A stretch of 25,868 nucleotides of DNA from NCBI GenBank assembly GCA_051027215.1, contig JBPCXR010000055.1, positions 1 to 25,868 of the forward strand, given 5' to 3'. The first letter of the stretch is position 1; each line of letters opens with the position of its first letter. A model generated the notes under the pieces. The model was not told where the DNA came from. It saw only the letters and a list, made by a program, of their open reading frames with translations, and ran no database searches. Of this stretch, positions 16,744 through 24,894 are shown piece by piece. A program made the translations under genes and the position numbers. This DNA comes from CALHVX01 sp051027215. GTDB taxonomy: Bacteria > Pseudomonadota > Gammaproteobacteria > Pseudomonadales > Azotimanducaceae.

Positions 16744-18468
16744 CTAGGCGATTTCCCGATAGTTGTTGATTTGTGTTTGGGTTAAGACGCCGATGATTGG
16801 GCGGATCAACGGTGCAGAGAGCCGGCGCACGCAAAGCGCTTCGGCGCCAGATTCCAGCAGTGTCTCTTGAGCCTGCTGTAGTGTCGCACGATCGTCGACG
16901 TCAACGATGTCTCTGCGCATGCCAGGAATTTTGAGCAAGTTGATCACCTCTGCTTGGGCCTCACCTTCGGTGTCAGGCATCTCCAAGAAGGCTTGCAGGT
17001 CTGTAGCATCGAGCAAGCTCTTCACCTCGCCATCATCGCCTTGGCACAGCACCCAGCGCGGTGCGCCTTTGAGTGCATCTAGACATTCCTGCTGGTCAGT
17101 TTCGATGGCAAGGCGCACAAAGCCCCTATCCATCAATGCGGTGACCCCAACACGCTGCAGGTGTTGAGTGATGGGGCTCGGCGGGTATTCAAGACCCAGA
17201 GTGCCGAGGGTTCTCAGGAACACCCCTTTACTCTTGAATACTTCGCTGGTCATCATCGTGGCGACCACGATGATTAGCATTGCCGGTAGAATGACGTTCG
17301 GATTGGCAGTGAGCTCAAGGACGCACACCAGAGCCGCCAGGGGCGCTTGTAGCACCGCTGCCATCATGGCCGACATGCCAAGCATGACGTAAAAGCCGTC
17401 GCTGGACATTTGCCCCGGATCGAACAGTCGCCCGAATTGCGCCATGACTCCGCCGACACAGGCACCGATCATCAGCGTGGGACCAATCAAACCAACGGGT
17501 AGCCCTAGACCCGATGCCGCTGCGCTGCTGACGATCTTGGCAGCGATGATGAGGAACAGCGCAGTAAAGCCCAACTGCCCGAGCATGGCCGCGCTCACCG
17601 TGTCGTAGCCGATTCCCATGATCTCAGGTACACCCAGTCCCAGCATTCCGGTAATGCAGCCTGCGATAAGCGCCCGGACCCAGAACGGCCAATGGTTCAG
17701 GCTGGCGAAGCGTTGCACCAAGGCGATATAGCCGGCGGCAATGGTGCCGATTGCAATGCCTGCGAAGATGATGAACGGCGTTTCCAGCAAGGATTCCATG
17801 TGCAGTGGTGCCACGGTAAAGGCCGGCTCGCTGCCGAGGAAGTAGTGGGTCAGCAGGGTGCTGGTGACTGCCGAGATGATCACTGGAATGAAGCTGGTAA
17901 TGGTGTACTCCATCATCACCACTTCCATGGCGAAGATGACGCCGGCCATAGGCGTGTTGAACGAGCTGGCGATGGCGGCTGCGCAGCCACAGGCGATCAG
18001 CGTGCGCAAACTGTTGTTGGGTAAGCCAAACGTTTGCCCGAGAGAGCTGGCTGCGGCGGCGCCTAGGTGGATGGAAGGCCCCTCGCGGCCACCAGACTGA
18101 CCGGTGGCCAGTGCCAAGATGCCAGCGAAAAACTGTACCAGGGTGTTTTTCAGGGGCATGTAGCCCTGGTGTCGGCTTAAGCGTTCCATGACATGAACAA
18201 CGCCAACGCGGCGGCCGCTGGCGGGCAGGCGGGTCAGTAGCAGTCCTACCAGGGTTGCGCCTCCAATAGCCAGTCCGAGCCGCTGCAACTCAGGGAGTTG
18301 CTCGAAGGCTTCGTAGTCGCCGTCCATAAGTAGCCCGGCAAAACCCCGTTCGATAATGAATCGAAACAGCAGAATCACGCAGCCGGTGAACAAGCCAGTG
18401 ATCATGGCCAGCAACGCCAACTGGGGTAACGCATCGACGCCTGCGAGTCGGCGCCGGAAGAAATCCAT
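16744..18468 (-). CDS. CLC-family chloride channel/transporter with CBS domains
   Basis: 574 aa from ATG 18468, chosen because AAGGG lies seven bases upstream; a TTG at 18498 lacks this. Residues about 1-420 are hydrophobic CLC membrane helices. GGREGPSIHLGAA contains the gating glutamate Glu129 that in CLC antiporters links chloride and proton movement. In FNTPMAGVIFAMEVV the position of the internal proton-pathway glutamate (E. coli Glu203) is Val183. The usual GSGIP loop is replaced by a GVVHV segment, and GxFxP reads GLIGP. The C-terminal ~150 residues resemble a CBS-domain pair, which often senses adenine nucleotides. Ion selectivity and coupling cannot be called. It is followed directly by hemL. 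Confidence 0.88.
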   Translation of the reverse strand: MDFFRRRLAGVDALPQLALLAMITGLFTGCVILLFRFIIERGFAGLLMDGDYEAFEQLPELQRLGLAIGGATLVGLLLTRLPASGRRVGVVHVMERLSRHQGYMPLKNTLVQFFAGILALATGQSGGREGPSIHLGAAAASSLGQTFGLPNNSLRTLIACGCAAAIASSFNTPMAGVIFAMEVVMMEYTITSFIPVIISAVTSTLLTHYFLGSEPAFTVAPLHMESLLETPFIIFAGIAIGTIAAGYIALVQRFASLNHWPFWVRALIAGCITGMLGLGVPEIMGIGYDTVSAAMLGQLGFTALFLIIAAKIVSSAAASGLGLPVGLIGPTLMIGACVGGVMAQFGRLFDPGQMSSDGFYVMLGMSAMMAAVLQAPLAALVCVLELTANPNVILPAMLIIVVATMMTSEVFKSKGVFLRTLGTLGLEYPPSPITQHLQRVGVTALMDRGFVRLAIETDQQECLDALKGAPRWVLCQGDDGEVKSLLDATDLQAFLEMPDTEGEAQAEVINLLKIPGMRRDIVDVDDRATLQQAQETLLESGAEALCVRRLSAPLIRPIIGVLTQTQINNYREIA

Positions 18469-18529
18469 GGAGGCGCCCTTAAACAGCTTCACTGCCAAAA
18501 CGCTGGGTCGATCTCGTAAACGTTCATTT

Positions 18530-18541
18530 GCCTAGTATAAG
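18530..18541. promoter_or_regulatory. Possible overlapping -10 elements of the divergent clcA/DUF6776 pair
   Basis: The short sequence GCCTAGTATAAG reads TATAAG on the plus strand (toward the DUF6776 gene) and TATACT on the minus strand (toward the CLC gene). No good -35 box is visible on either side at standard spacing. The same GCCTAGTATA occurs at 22879-22888 in another divergent region. Confidence 0.3.
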
Positions 18542-18588
18542 CTCAGCGCTGTGTTCCTGATGAGTGCCGCCGCAAAGTAAGAATCGCT

Positions 18589-19293
18589 ATGCCGGAGTAT
18601 TCCAGTAGTAATCTTCGTGTGGTCGTACACCGCCCGCTGTCCAGGCTTCTGTTTGGGCTCTGCCTGTTCGCCGTTGTCATTGCCACCTTGGCTGGTGGCT
18701 ACTACGTCGGCCGCGAACTCAGCGCCATGGATACCACCTATGTGAGCTCTTTGGAAACCATCAAGGCAGCTGATGAAGCTCGGGTTGCGCAGCTTAAGCG
18801 TGATCTGATCGACGCGCGACTTGCCTACGAAGTCGACAGCCAAGCGTTGAACGCATTGCGCTTAGATCTAGAACAGACGCGCACGCAAATGGCCAAGCTG
18901 AGAGAAGAAGTTACCTTTTATCGGAGCCTCATGGCTCCCAACAGCAATGCCAAAGGGCTGCAGATAGCGGCGTTTGAGACCCTGCCCTTGGCCAGTGGCG
19001 CAAACAGCTATCACCTGTTGCTGACCCAGGTCGCCAGTCGTCGAGTCTGGCTTGCGGGAGAGGTCAAAATTGAGATATCTGGCGATACGGAAACTGGTCC
19101 ACAGGTGCTATCGCTCACAGAACTAGCCAGCATTCCGGAATACCCTCTCAAGTTCCGCTTTCGTTACTTCCAGGACCTACGCGGTGAACTGCGGATGCCC
19201 AAGGGCTTCAATCCGCGCCAGGTGGAAGTGACGGTCGAGCGGCGGGGCAAGAAGCCTCTGAGCCGAACCTTCCCCTGGTCGGCGGATGTATAG
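18589..19293 (+). CDS. DUF6776 family membrane-anchored coiled-coil protein
   Basis: 234 aa. A basic N-terminus is followed by one transmembrane helix (residues about 20-41), then a long predicted coiled coil (about 50-112, rich in Leu/Ala/Glu/Arg heptads such as AQLKRDLIDARLAYEVDSQ). The rest is a compact domain ending in a basic stretch and FPWSADV. This suggests an inner-membrane protein with its domain in the periplasm. I assign DUF6776 from the TM plus coiled-coil layout and the position before erpA, as in Pseudomonas. Function unknown. Its stop lies a few bases before the bactofilin starts, so the two are co-transcribed and may cooperate in envelope organisation. Confidence 0.72.
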   Translation: MPEYSSSNLRVVVHRPLSRLLFGLCLFAVVIATLAGGYYVGRELSAMDTTYVSSLETIKAADEARVAQLKRDLIDARLAYEVDSQALNALRLDLEQTRTQMAKLREEVTFYRSLMAPNSNAKGLQIAAFETLPLASGANSYHLLLTQVASRRVWLAGEVKIEISGDTETGPQVLSLTELASIPEYPLKFRFRYFQDLRGELRMPKGFNPRQVEVTVERRGKKPLSRTFPWSADV

Positions 19294-19321
19294 GGTAATG
19301 AAGATGAAAAGGTGGACCCCG

Positions 19322-19747
19322 ATGGCTAAGAACAAAGTCGAGAGCGGCGTAACGCTGATCGCCCCCAATTCCCGCATTAGCGGTGACCTGCATTTCTCCG
19401 AACAATTATTCGTTAACGGCCGTATCGAAGGCAATTTATTTGCAGATCCGGACTCTGGCGCAACGGTAGTCGTTAGCGAGCAAGGTGCGGTTGCCGGTGA
19501 AATTCGGGTACCGAATGTGGTGATCAATGGCACCGTCGAAGGTGACGTCTTTGCTTCGGGCAAGCTCGAGTTGGCCGCCAAAGCGCGGGTAACTGGCAAT
19601 GTTTACTATAAGCTGATCGAGATGCAGCTCGGAGCCATGGTTGACGGCCAGTTAGTCCACGAAGAGGTGGGCAGCAGCGCGCCCCGAGATGTCCCTGAGG
19701 ATGCCCACGAGTTCCATGAAACTCAGGAAAGCATCGCCCAGGCCTGA
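19322..19747 (+). CDS. Bactofilin (polymer-forming cytoskeletal protein)
   Basis: The core (residues about 8-110) is a right-handed beta-helix of the bactofilin family: repeating short strands with Gly turns such as LIAPNSRISGDLHFSEQLFV, NGRIEGNLFA, GTVEGDVFA, ARVTGNVYY. Bactofilins self-assemble into nucleotide-free filaments that scaffold cell shape and wall enzymes. The tail (about 118-141) is acidic and probably flexible. I start it at ATG 19322 (141 aa), which has AAGGTGG six bases upstream. In-frame ATGs at 19286, 19298 and 19304 are possible; the first overlaps the DUF6776 stop. The gene sits between DUF6776 and erpA, with an M23 peptidase 1.6 kb away. Confidence 0.9.
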   Translation: MAKNKVESGVTLIAPNSRISGDLHFSEQLFVNGRIEGNLFADPDSGATVVVSEQGAVAGEIRVPNVVINGTVEGDVFASGKLELAAKARVTGNVYYKLIEMQLGAMVDGQLVHEEVGSSAPRDVPEDAHEFHETQESIAQA

Positions 19748-19813
19748 CTCCCTTTTCTGCTAAGCTAGCCGCGTATTTTGAACGACCAAAGGTCGGTAGT
19801 TACCACGGCGGTT

Positions 19814-20146
19814 ATGGAATCCAGCATCACTCTCACCCAAGCGGCGGCGAACAAGGTTCGCACGCTCATCGAAGCCGAACAGGACGAAAGCCTGAAATTG
19901 CGGGTTTTCGTGACAGGTGGTGGTTGTAGCGGCTTCTCCTACGGATTCACCTTTGATACCGAAGTGGCCGAAGATGATGCGGTATTGGAAGCCCATGGAG
20001 TAGGCATGTTGGTAGATTCCCTCAGCTACCCCTACCTGGCCGGCAGTGCGGTCGATTTCGTTGAGGACCTCCAAGGCGCTCAGTTCGTCGTTCGCAACCC
20101 GAATGCTGCAGCGACCTGTGGCTGCGGGAACTCCTTTGCGGTCTAG
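19814..20146 (+). CDS. erpA: A-type iron-sulfur carrier ErpA
   Basis: 110 aa from ATG 19814, close to E. coli ErpA (114 aa). It delivers Fe-S clusters to target proteins, including enzymes of isoprenoid synthesis. The three cluster-binding cysteines are present: Cys38 in TGGGCSGF and Cys102/Cys104 in TCGCGNSF. LRVFVTGGGCSGFSYGFTFD and VVRNPNAAATCGCG match ErpA better than IscA. A TTG at 19778 would add 12 residues but has no Shine-Dalgarno and no family similarity. It lies 66 nt after the bactofilin stop in the same direction and ends convergently with anmK. Confidence 0.94.
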   Translation: MESSITLTQAAANKVRTLIEAEQDESLKLRVFVTGGGCSGFSYGFTFDTEVAEDDAVLEAHGVGMLVDSLSYPYLAGSAVDFVEDLQGAQFVVRNPNAAATCGCGNSFAV

Positions 20147-20179
20147 GCTTACGGCCTAACTGTCAGCCTGCACACTGTC

Positions 20180-20195
20180 TTGACCGAACGGTCAA
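20180..20195. terminator. Hairpin between convergent erpA and anmK
   Basis: TTGACC-GAAC-GGTCAA is a perfect 6-bp inverted repeat with a four-base loop, placed 33 nt after the erpA stop and overlapping the anmK stop codon. There is no T-run on either strand, so any terminator activity is likely weak or Rho-assisted. Confidence 0.4.
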
Positions 20196-21346
20196 CCGGG
20201 AAAGATAGCCCCGAGTACACGACTTCCTTTTGCACCCGTGACGCTGGGTGCACTGCCGGCTAGCCCTTCGATGGTGCGGTGGGCCAGCCACGCAAAGGCT
20301 GCGGCCTCCAGGCTATCACCGTTGATGCCCACATCTTCGGTGGAATGCACTGGCATTGGACACAGCGCTCGCAGCCGCCGCAGCAGGTGCCGATTCAGGC
20401 GACCACCACCACAGACGAACAGTTGTGCAGGGCTATCGCCATAGTCTGCAATTGACTGGCCAACCGAACGAGCGGTCAATTCGGCGAGCGTGGCTTGGAC
20501 CTGCTCAGGCTGTAGCTGAGCAACCCTGGCAAAGCCTTGCAGCCAGGACAGGGAAAAGTATTCACGCCCAGTGCTCTTTGGCGGTGCCTGGGAGAAGTAG
20601 GGGTCTGCCAAAAGCTGTTCAAGCAACACGCCGTCAGCCTGCCCGCTGCTGGCCCACGCACCGTTCTCATCAAAGTCGAGTTGCTTGTGGCGTGCTATCC
20701 AGGCATCCATCAGCCCGTTGCCAGGGCCACAATCGAAGCCGAGAACACTGCTATCGTCGCCCAGCAAGCTGAGATTGCTGATTCCGCCAATATTGAGCAC
20801 AGCGACTTGCGCTTGTTGCTCGGCAAGCTGGCTGTTGAATAGGGCCCGATGGAACAGCGGTACCAAGGGAGCACCTTGGCCACCTGCAGCCACGTCCCTT
20901 CGCCGGAAGTCTGCCACGGTGTCTATCCCTGACACTTCGGCAATACAGTTGGGGTCACCGATCTGTAGGGTAAACGGTGCATCGGCATCCGGACGGTGCC
21001 GAATGGTCTGCCCATGGCTGCCGATGGCTCGAATGTCGGCTGCGGTCAGGCCTAGCCCTGTTAGGTAGCTCAGCACGCTGGTACCGATGAACTCCCCAAG
21101 GCGGCGATCGGCTCGGCCGAGGCGCTCGATCTCGTTTTCTCCTGGCAGCGTTAGTGCGGCCAGCTCGGCGCGCAGGGCGGCTGGCAAGGGCAGGGTTTGG
21201 CCTTCGGAGATGTGAAGTTTCGGCTTGCCGCCTGCGTCTGGCTCGCCAAGTTCTAGTAGTGCAAGGTCCAGCCCGTCGAGGCTGGTGCCGGTCATCGCGC
21301 CGACATACAGCGCAGAATGCTTAATGGGTTGCTCTCTGGCGCTCAT
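20192..21346 (-). CDS. anmK: Anhydro-N-acetylmuramic acid kinase
   Basis: 384 aa from ATG 21346. Phosphorylates and opens 1,6-anhydro-MurNAc recovered from peptidoglycan turnover, giving MurNAc-6-phosphate. Signatures: YVGAMTGTSLDGLDLAL with the nucleotide loop and catalytic Asp, GSHGQTIRHRP, VLNIGGISN, FDCGPGNGLMDAW, and LFVCGGGRLNRHL near the C-terminus. The open frame continues to 21487, but those 47 codons overlap the M23 peptidase gene in another frame and look like its shadow. It is the second gene after the M23 peptidase, with 28 nt between them; together they link wall hydrolysis to sugar recycling. Confidence 0.95.
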   Translation of the reverse strand: MSAREQPIKHSALYVGAMTGTSLDGLDLALLELGEPDAGGKPKLHISEGQTLPLPAALRAELAALTLPGENEIERLGRADRRLGEFIGTSVLSYLTGLGLTAADIRAIGSHGQTIRHRPDADAPFTLQIGDPNCIAEVSGIDTVADFRRRDVAAGGQGAPLVPLFHRALFNSQLAEQQAQVAVLNIGGISNLSLLGDDSSVLGFDCGPGNGLMDAWIARHKQLDFDENGAWASSGQADGVLLEQLLADPYFSQAPPKSTGREYFSLSWLQGFARVAQLQPEQVQATLAELTARSVGQSIADYGDSPAQLFVCGGGRLNRHLLRRLRALCPMPVHSTEDVGINGDSLEAAAFAWLAHRTIEGLAGSAPSVTGAKGSRVLGAIFPG

Positions 21347-21374
21347 GCTGACTGCACTCGCGCGCGCAATGGAT

Positions 21375-22733
21375 TCAGTCGGCGAGGGCGAGCTGAGGCT
21401 GTTCTTTGAACTGGTCCAGCAATGCCAGCATGTCGATGGTATGAGCGCTAAAGCGGTCGCGTTCCGTCTCCGCGACCGGTGCCGCATCCGGCAGGTTCAC
21501 AGAACGGGGGTTCACGTGCACGCCGTTCACCAGAAATTCGTAGTGCAAATGCGGACCCGTAGCAGCGCCGGTTGCGCCAACGTAGCCAATCACTTGGCCC
21601 TGCTTCACCTTTGCACCCGACTTAACGTTGCGAGCGAATTTAGATAGGTGCAGATACTTGGTGACGTACTGTTCGCCGTGGTTGATGACGACGAAGTTGC
21701 CGTTAGCGCCGGTGCGGCTCGCGGCTTTTACGCGGCCGTCGCCGGCAGCGAGGATTGGCGTGCCCGAAGGCGCCGCGTAGTCGATTCCGCGGTGAGGCAT
21801 GACGCGTTTGTAGAGCGGATGCTTGCGCCGCAAATTAAAGTTTGAGCTGATGCGACTGAACTCTACCGGCGCGCGTAGAAAAGCTTTGCGCATGCTTTGG
21901 CCGTTGGGATTGTAGTAGTCGGTCTCGCCATCGGCGTCCGTGTAGAGCAAAGCCTGGAAGGACTGGCCTTGGTTTACGAACTCGGCAGCTAGAATATTGC
22001 CGTAGCCGATGAAACGATCTTCTAGAAACAGCTCTTCATAGACGACATGAAAAGCATCGCCTTTGCGAATGTCGAGTACGAAATCAACGTCCCATTGGAA
22101 CATCTGCGCAAGCCGCATGGTGAGGGAATCTTCAAGCCCCGCTCGTTGACTGGCAATGAACAGGCTGTGTTCGATGGTGCCGTGCTTGTAAGCGGTGAAG
22201 CGCTCGGGTTCACGAAGTACCTCGCTGCCGTTGAATGCATCACCAGCCCGTTCGAATTCAATGCGTTCCAGCGGACCCGGAGAGTAGCTGAGCTTAACGA
22301 GCGTATCGTCGGGTGCGAATTCAAAGCGCATGTCATGCCCGGGGTAGATGTTCTTCAAACGCGGCCCGAGCGGCTTGCTGTCCAACAGCAATGCAATGTC
22401 GCGGGCGGGAATGCTGTGGGTCTTGAAGATTTTTGCCAAGCTTTGGCCGCGTTGTACTTTTAAGTCGACAACGCGCAGCGGCGGCTGTGCCGGTTCAACC
22501 GGTTCTGCTTGGGGTAACGGCGGCGGTGACGGAATGCTGTCTAACAGTTCCGATGTCTGATCGGGAAGACCCAGCGGCGTCGTTGTAGGAGCAGGTAGAG
22601 CAAGTAGCGCGGTTTCTGATGAGAAGCGCGCGCTGGGTTCATCGCTGAACTTTGCGACCACGAGCGAACAGAGCCCAAGGCTCAAAAAACCTGCGAGATA
22701 CAGATGTGTTTTTGGAAACAATCCTGGTTTCAC
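21375..22733 (-). CDS. M23-family peptidoglycan endopeptidase, membrane anchored
   Basis: 452 aa starting at GTG 22733. A membrane anchor (residues about 10-28) leads to a Pro-rich stretch (about 50-86), an OapA/LysM-like region (about 87-150), and a C-terminal LytM/M23 domain. The zinc site is intact: H314-x3-D318 in MPHRGIDYAAP, and HLH at 395-397 in GPHLHYEF; YLHLSKF is also typical. It resembles MepM-type DD-endopeptidases, which cut cross-links to allow wall growth. It is transcribed together with anmK and divergently from tyrS. An intact zinc site argues for an active enzyme rather than an EnvC/NlpD-like activator. Confidence 0.92.
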   Translation of the reverse strand: MKPGLFPKTHLYLAGFLSLGLCSLVVAKFSDEPSARFSSETALLALPAPTTTPLGLPDQTSELLDSIPSPPPLPQAEPVEPAQPPLRVVDLKVQRGQSLAKIFKTHSIPARDIALLLDSKPLGPRLKNIYPGHDMRFEFAPDDTLVKLSYSPGPLERIEFERAGDAFNGSEVLREPERFTAYKHGTIEHSLFIASQRAGLEDSLTMRLAQMFQWDVDFVLDIRKGDAFHVVYEELFLEDRFIGYGNILAAEFVNQGQSFQALLYTDADGETDYYNPNGQSMRKAFLRAPVEFSRISSNFNLRRKHPLYKRVMPHRGIDYAAPSGTPILAAGDGRVKAASRTGANGNFVVINHGEQYVTKYLHLSKFARNVKSGAKVKQGQVIGYVGATGAATGPHLHYEFLVNGVHVNPRSVNLPDAAPVAETERDRFSAHTIDMLALLDQFKEQPQLALAD

Positions 22734-23027
22734 TGTGCTATTGCCCTATTGCCAACTACGATCACCACCGCCCCCCTGGGCTGGCTTACAGCAGTGATAC
22801 TGGTATCTATGCCAAGCGAGAGAATGTTGTTGAAAAACCAGAGCTTAGTCAGGTAACGCAAGCGGTTCTCTATGCGCGGCCTAGTATAGGGAATCGGCAG
22901 GGTTTGAAAAGCGTCATTACGTAAGTCTGAGACCTGGGCGCTCTGTGGCATTGACCGAGTTCTCTTTTTCTCGCCGCCCGGTTTGGCTAAGGTGCTTGCC
23001 CCAGCCAGCGTCAATCAGGACCAGCTC
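22734..23027. promoter_or_regulatory. Divergent M23 peptidase/tyrS intergenic region
   Basis: 294 nt without a gene if tyrS starts at 23028. For the minus strand, TATACT (22883-22888) lies 16 nt after TTTTCA (22905-22910 region), a moderate promoter candidate for the M23-anmK pair. For tyrS I see no clear promoter; TTGACC at about 22952 has no matching -10. I see no T-box or other riboswitch-like structure. Confidence 0.35.
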
Positions 23028-24299
23028 ATGCTCGCCGATATTCTCGAAGACCTCAAAGCCCGTGGTCTGATGGTGCAAAGCACGGACGAGCAGGTGCTGG
23101 CTGAGCATTTACAGGCGCAGCCGCGAACGCTCTACTGCGGTTTCGACCCCACGGCTGACAGCCTACATATCGGCAATTTGGTGCCACTTTTGGTGTTAAA
23201 GCGCTTTCAGTTGGCTGGCCACCGCCCGATTTTGCTGTTGGGCGGTGCTACCGGGCTGATTGGCGACCCTTCGGGCAAGAGCGAAGAGCGAAATCTCCAC
23301 GATCAGCAGACTGTGGCCGGATTTGTCGAGAAAATTCGCGCCCAAACTAAGGCCTTCCTCTCTTATGAGGGTGATCAGGGGGCGATTGTTGTAAATAATC
23401 TTGACTGGACCGCTCAGCAAGACGTGGTCTACTTCCTGCGCGAGATCGGTAAACACTTCTCCGTGAACATGATGATGCAACGCGAGTCTATTCGGGCGCG
23501 ACTGGAGCGTGAGGACCAGGGCATCTCCTACACCGAGTTCAGCTATATGCTGTTGCAGGCCAACGACTTCTATGAGCTGTTCAACCAATACGGCTGCACC
23601 CTGCAGGTGGGGGGCAATGATCAGTGGGGCAATATCGTGTCCGGAGTGGATCTTGTGCGTCGCAAGTGCGAGGCCCAGGTTCACGCCCTAACACTGCCCC
23701 TGATCACCAAAGCTGATGGGACCAAATTCGGTAAGACCGCGGGAGGCTCAATATGGTTGGATTCGGCCAAAACCTCCCCCTATACCTTCTATCAGTTCTG
23801 GTTAAACACCGCCGACGCCGATGTGGTGCACTATTTGAAGGTGTTCACGTTGTTGCCCATGGCGCAAATACAAGACTTAGAGGCCGCAGTGGCGCAGGCA
23901 CCTGGGCAAAGGCAGGCGCAAAAACGCTTGGCGGAAGAGGTCACGGAGCTGGTTCATGGGCCAGAGGCGGTGGCTGCTGCAAAACGGATCACTGAAGCGT
24001 TGTTCACCGGCGCAGTGGCTGAGCTGGCAGAGTCGGATCTTCAGTCCCTGCAGCAAGATGGCATGTCAGCTACCCAGGTGAGTGATGAGCGGTTAGGGCT
24101 GCTAAGCCTGATTTCCAGCACGGGTCTTGCCGCATCCAACGGCGCTGCGCGCAAGTTGGTGGCCAGCGGTGGGGTCAGCGTCAACGGTGAGAAAGTCACA
24201 GATCCGTCCTTGGAGCTGGATTGGACAAACGCGCTCTATGGGCGCTTTTACGTACTGCGCAAGGGCAAAAAGACCTGGCATCTGGCCAGTCGCGCATAG
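23028..24299 (+). CDS. tyrS: Tyrosyl-tRNA synthetase
   Basis: 423 aa from ATG 23028, matching E. coli TyrS (424 aa). Charges tRNA(Tyr). The class I signature is HIGN (47-50) in FDPTADSLHIGNLVPL, followed by GGATGLIGDPSGKSEER, the tyrosine and tRNA region GGNDQWGNI, and the KMSKS equivalent KFGKT in TKADGTKFGKTAGG. Residues about 350-423 are an S4 RNA-binding domain (ARKLVASGGVSVNGEKV). The chosen start has AGGA seven bases upstream; a TTG at 22983 would add 15 residues without family similarity. It precedes the rRNA operon directly, as in Pseudomonas, and I see no terminator between them. Confidence 0.96.
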   Translation: MLADILEDLKARGLMVQSTDEQVLAEHLQAQPRTLYCGFDPTADSLHIGNLVPLLVLKRFQLAGHRPILLLGGATGLIGDPSGKSEERNLHDQQTVAGFVEKIRAQTKAFLSYEGDQGAIVVNNLDWTAQQDVVYFLREIGKHFSVNMMMQRESIRARLEREDQGISYTEFSYMLLQANDFYELFNQYGCTLQVGGNDQWGNIVSGVDLVRRKCEAQVHALTLPLITKADGTKFGKTAGGSIWLDSAKTSPYTFYQFWLNTADADVVHYLKVFTLLPMAQIQDLEAAVAQAPGQRQAQKRLAEEVTELVHGPEAVAAAKRITEALFTGAVAELAESDLQSLQQDGMSATQVSDERLGLLSLISSTGLAASNGAARKLVASGGVSVNGEKVTDPSLELDWTNALYGRFYVLRKGKKTWHLASRA

Positions 24300-24411
24300 C
24301 CCCAGCAGCCATAAACCCAGTGTTTTTCAGCGTATTTCTATCTAACGGTCCGTTGAGTGTAGGGGCTACAATGGCCGGTCTAGGGTAGCCGAAAAAAGAT
24401 TTCAAAAGCCC

Positions 24412-24439
24412 TTGCGGGTGAAAAGCGCCTGCGTATAAT
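24412..24439 (+). promoter_or_regulatory. rRNA operon promoter
   Basis: TTGCGG, a 16-nt spacer and a perfect TATAAT (24434-24439), followed by a GC-rich discriminator (ACGGCTCC). An A-rich stretch at 24391-24406 just upstream fits an UP element. Strong -10, UP element and GC-rich start region are typical of stringently controlled rrn P1 promoters, the kind DksA and ppGpp repress. Confidence 0.8.
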
Positions 24440-24894
24440 ACGGCTCCCTTGCCCAGGGGCGTGCTCCTGGGAGGTCTCGCTGACACTCAAAAATGCGCAG
24501 GCGGAAACGCAACTGCGAGAGTGTAATTGGCGAAACCAGCTCTTTAAAAAGATAGAAAGAAGTACGACGAAAATTCGTTGGTGTCCGATCCTTCGATTCG
24601 GTTCTCCGGTGATTGCTTGCAGCACCCACCTTAAGGCCGGCTCACTTCCCGGGATCGATCAACACCGACAAGCCATTCGTGTGGGTACACACGTAATTCA
24701 TTTGAAATCGTTCATGCCGACGAAACAGAAGCTTTGGTGACTGGATCGAAGGTGAGAACGGACTTGAGCACAAACTATCTAGTAACACTTTTATCCGGCT
24801 GTTCAGCAATGGAGAGCAGGAGACAGAGGGTTGCGAACTTCTCTTTAAGACAAGGTCTTTTCGGAGACCGCTCTTATAAAAGAGTTAAGAGCTT
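24440..24894 (+). other. 16S rRNA leader with antitermination and processing structures
   Basis: The leader transcript runs from the promoter to the 16S 5' end. It holds a long hairpin (ACACTC 24483-24488 paired with GAGTGT 24519-24524, with an inner GCAG/CTGC stem), a position matching boxB, then boxA. Further on there is a perfect 6-bp hairpin CGTGTG-GGTA-CACACG (24678-24693), a second boxA-like CTCTTTAAGACAA (24841-24853), and hairpins GGTCT/AGACC (24854-24869) and GCTCTT/AAGAGC (24870-24892) just before 16S, plausible RNase processing structures. No protein gene or tRNA is present. Confidence 0.7.
24539..24550 (+). promoter_or_regulatory. rrn boxA antitermination site
   Basis: GCTCTTTAAAAA closely matches the E. 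coli rrn boxA (GCTCTTTAACAA), bound by NusB-S10 to prevent early termination of rRNA transcripts. Its place about 100 nt after the -10 box and after a boxB-like hairpin fits. Confidence 0.8.

Noticed and set aside
21347..21487. 47 extra codons at the N-terminus of the anmK frame
   Set aside because: They overlap the 3' end of the M23 peptidase gene in another frame and have shadow-like composition.
24339..24372. Promoter TTGAGT...TACAAT upstream of the rrn promoter
   Set aside because: The spacing is only 8 nt, too short for a sigma-70 promoter.
24300..24894. tRNA or small protein gene between tyrS and 16S
   Set aside because: No cloverleaf with a T-loop was found, and apparent frames lack ribosome sites and overlap the rRNA promoter and leader.
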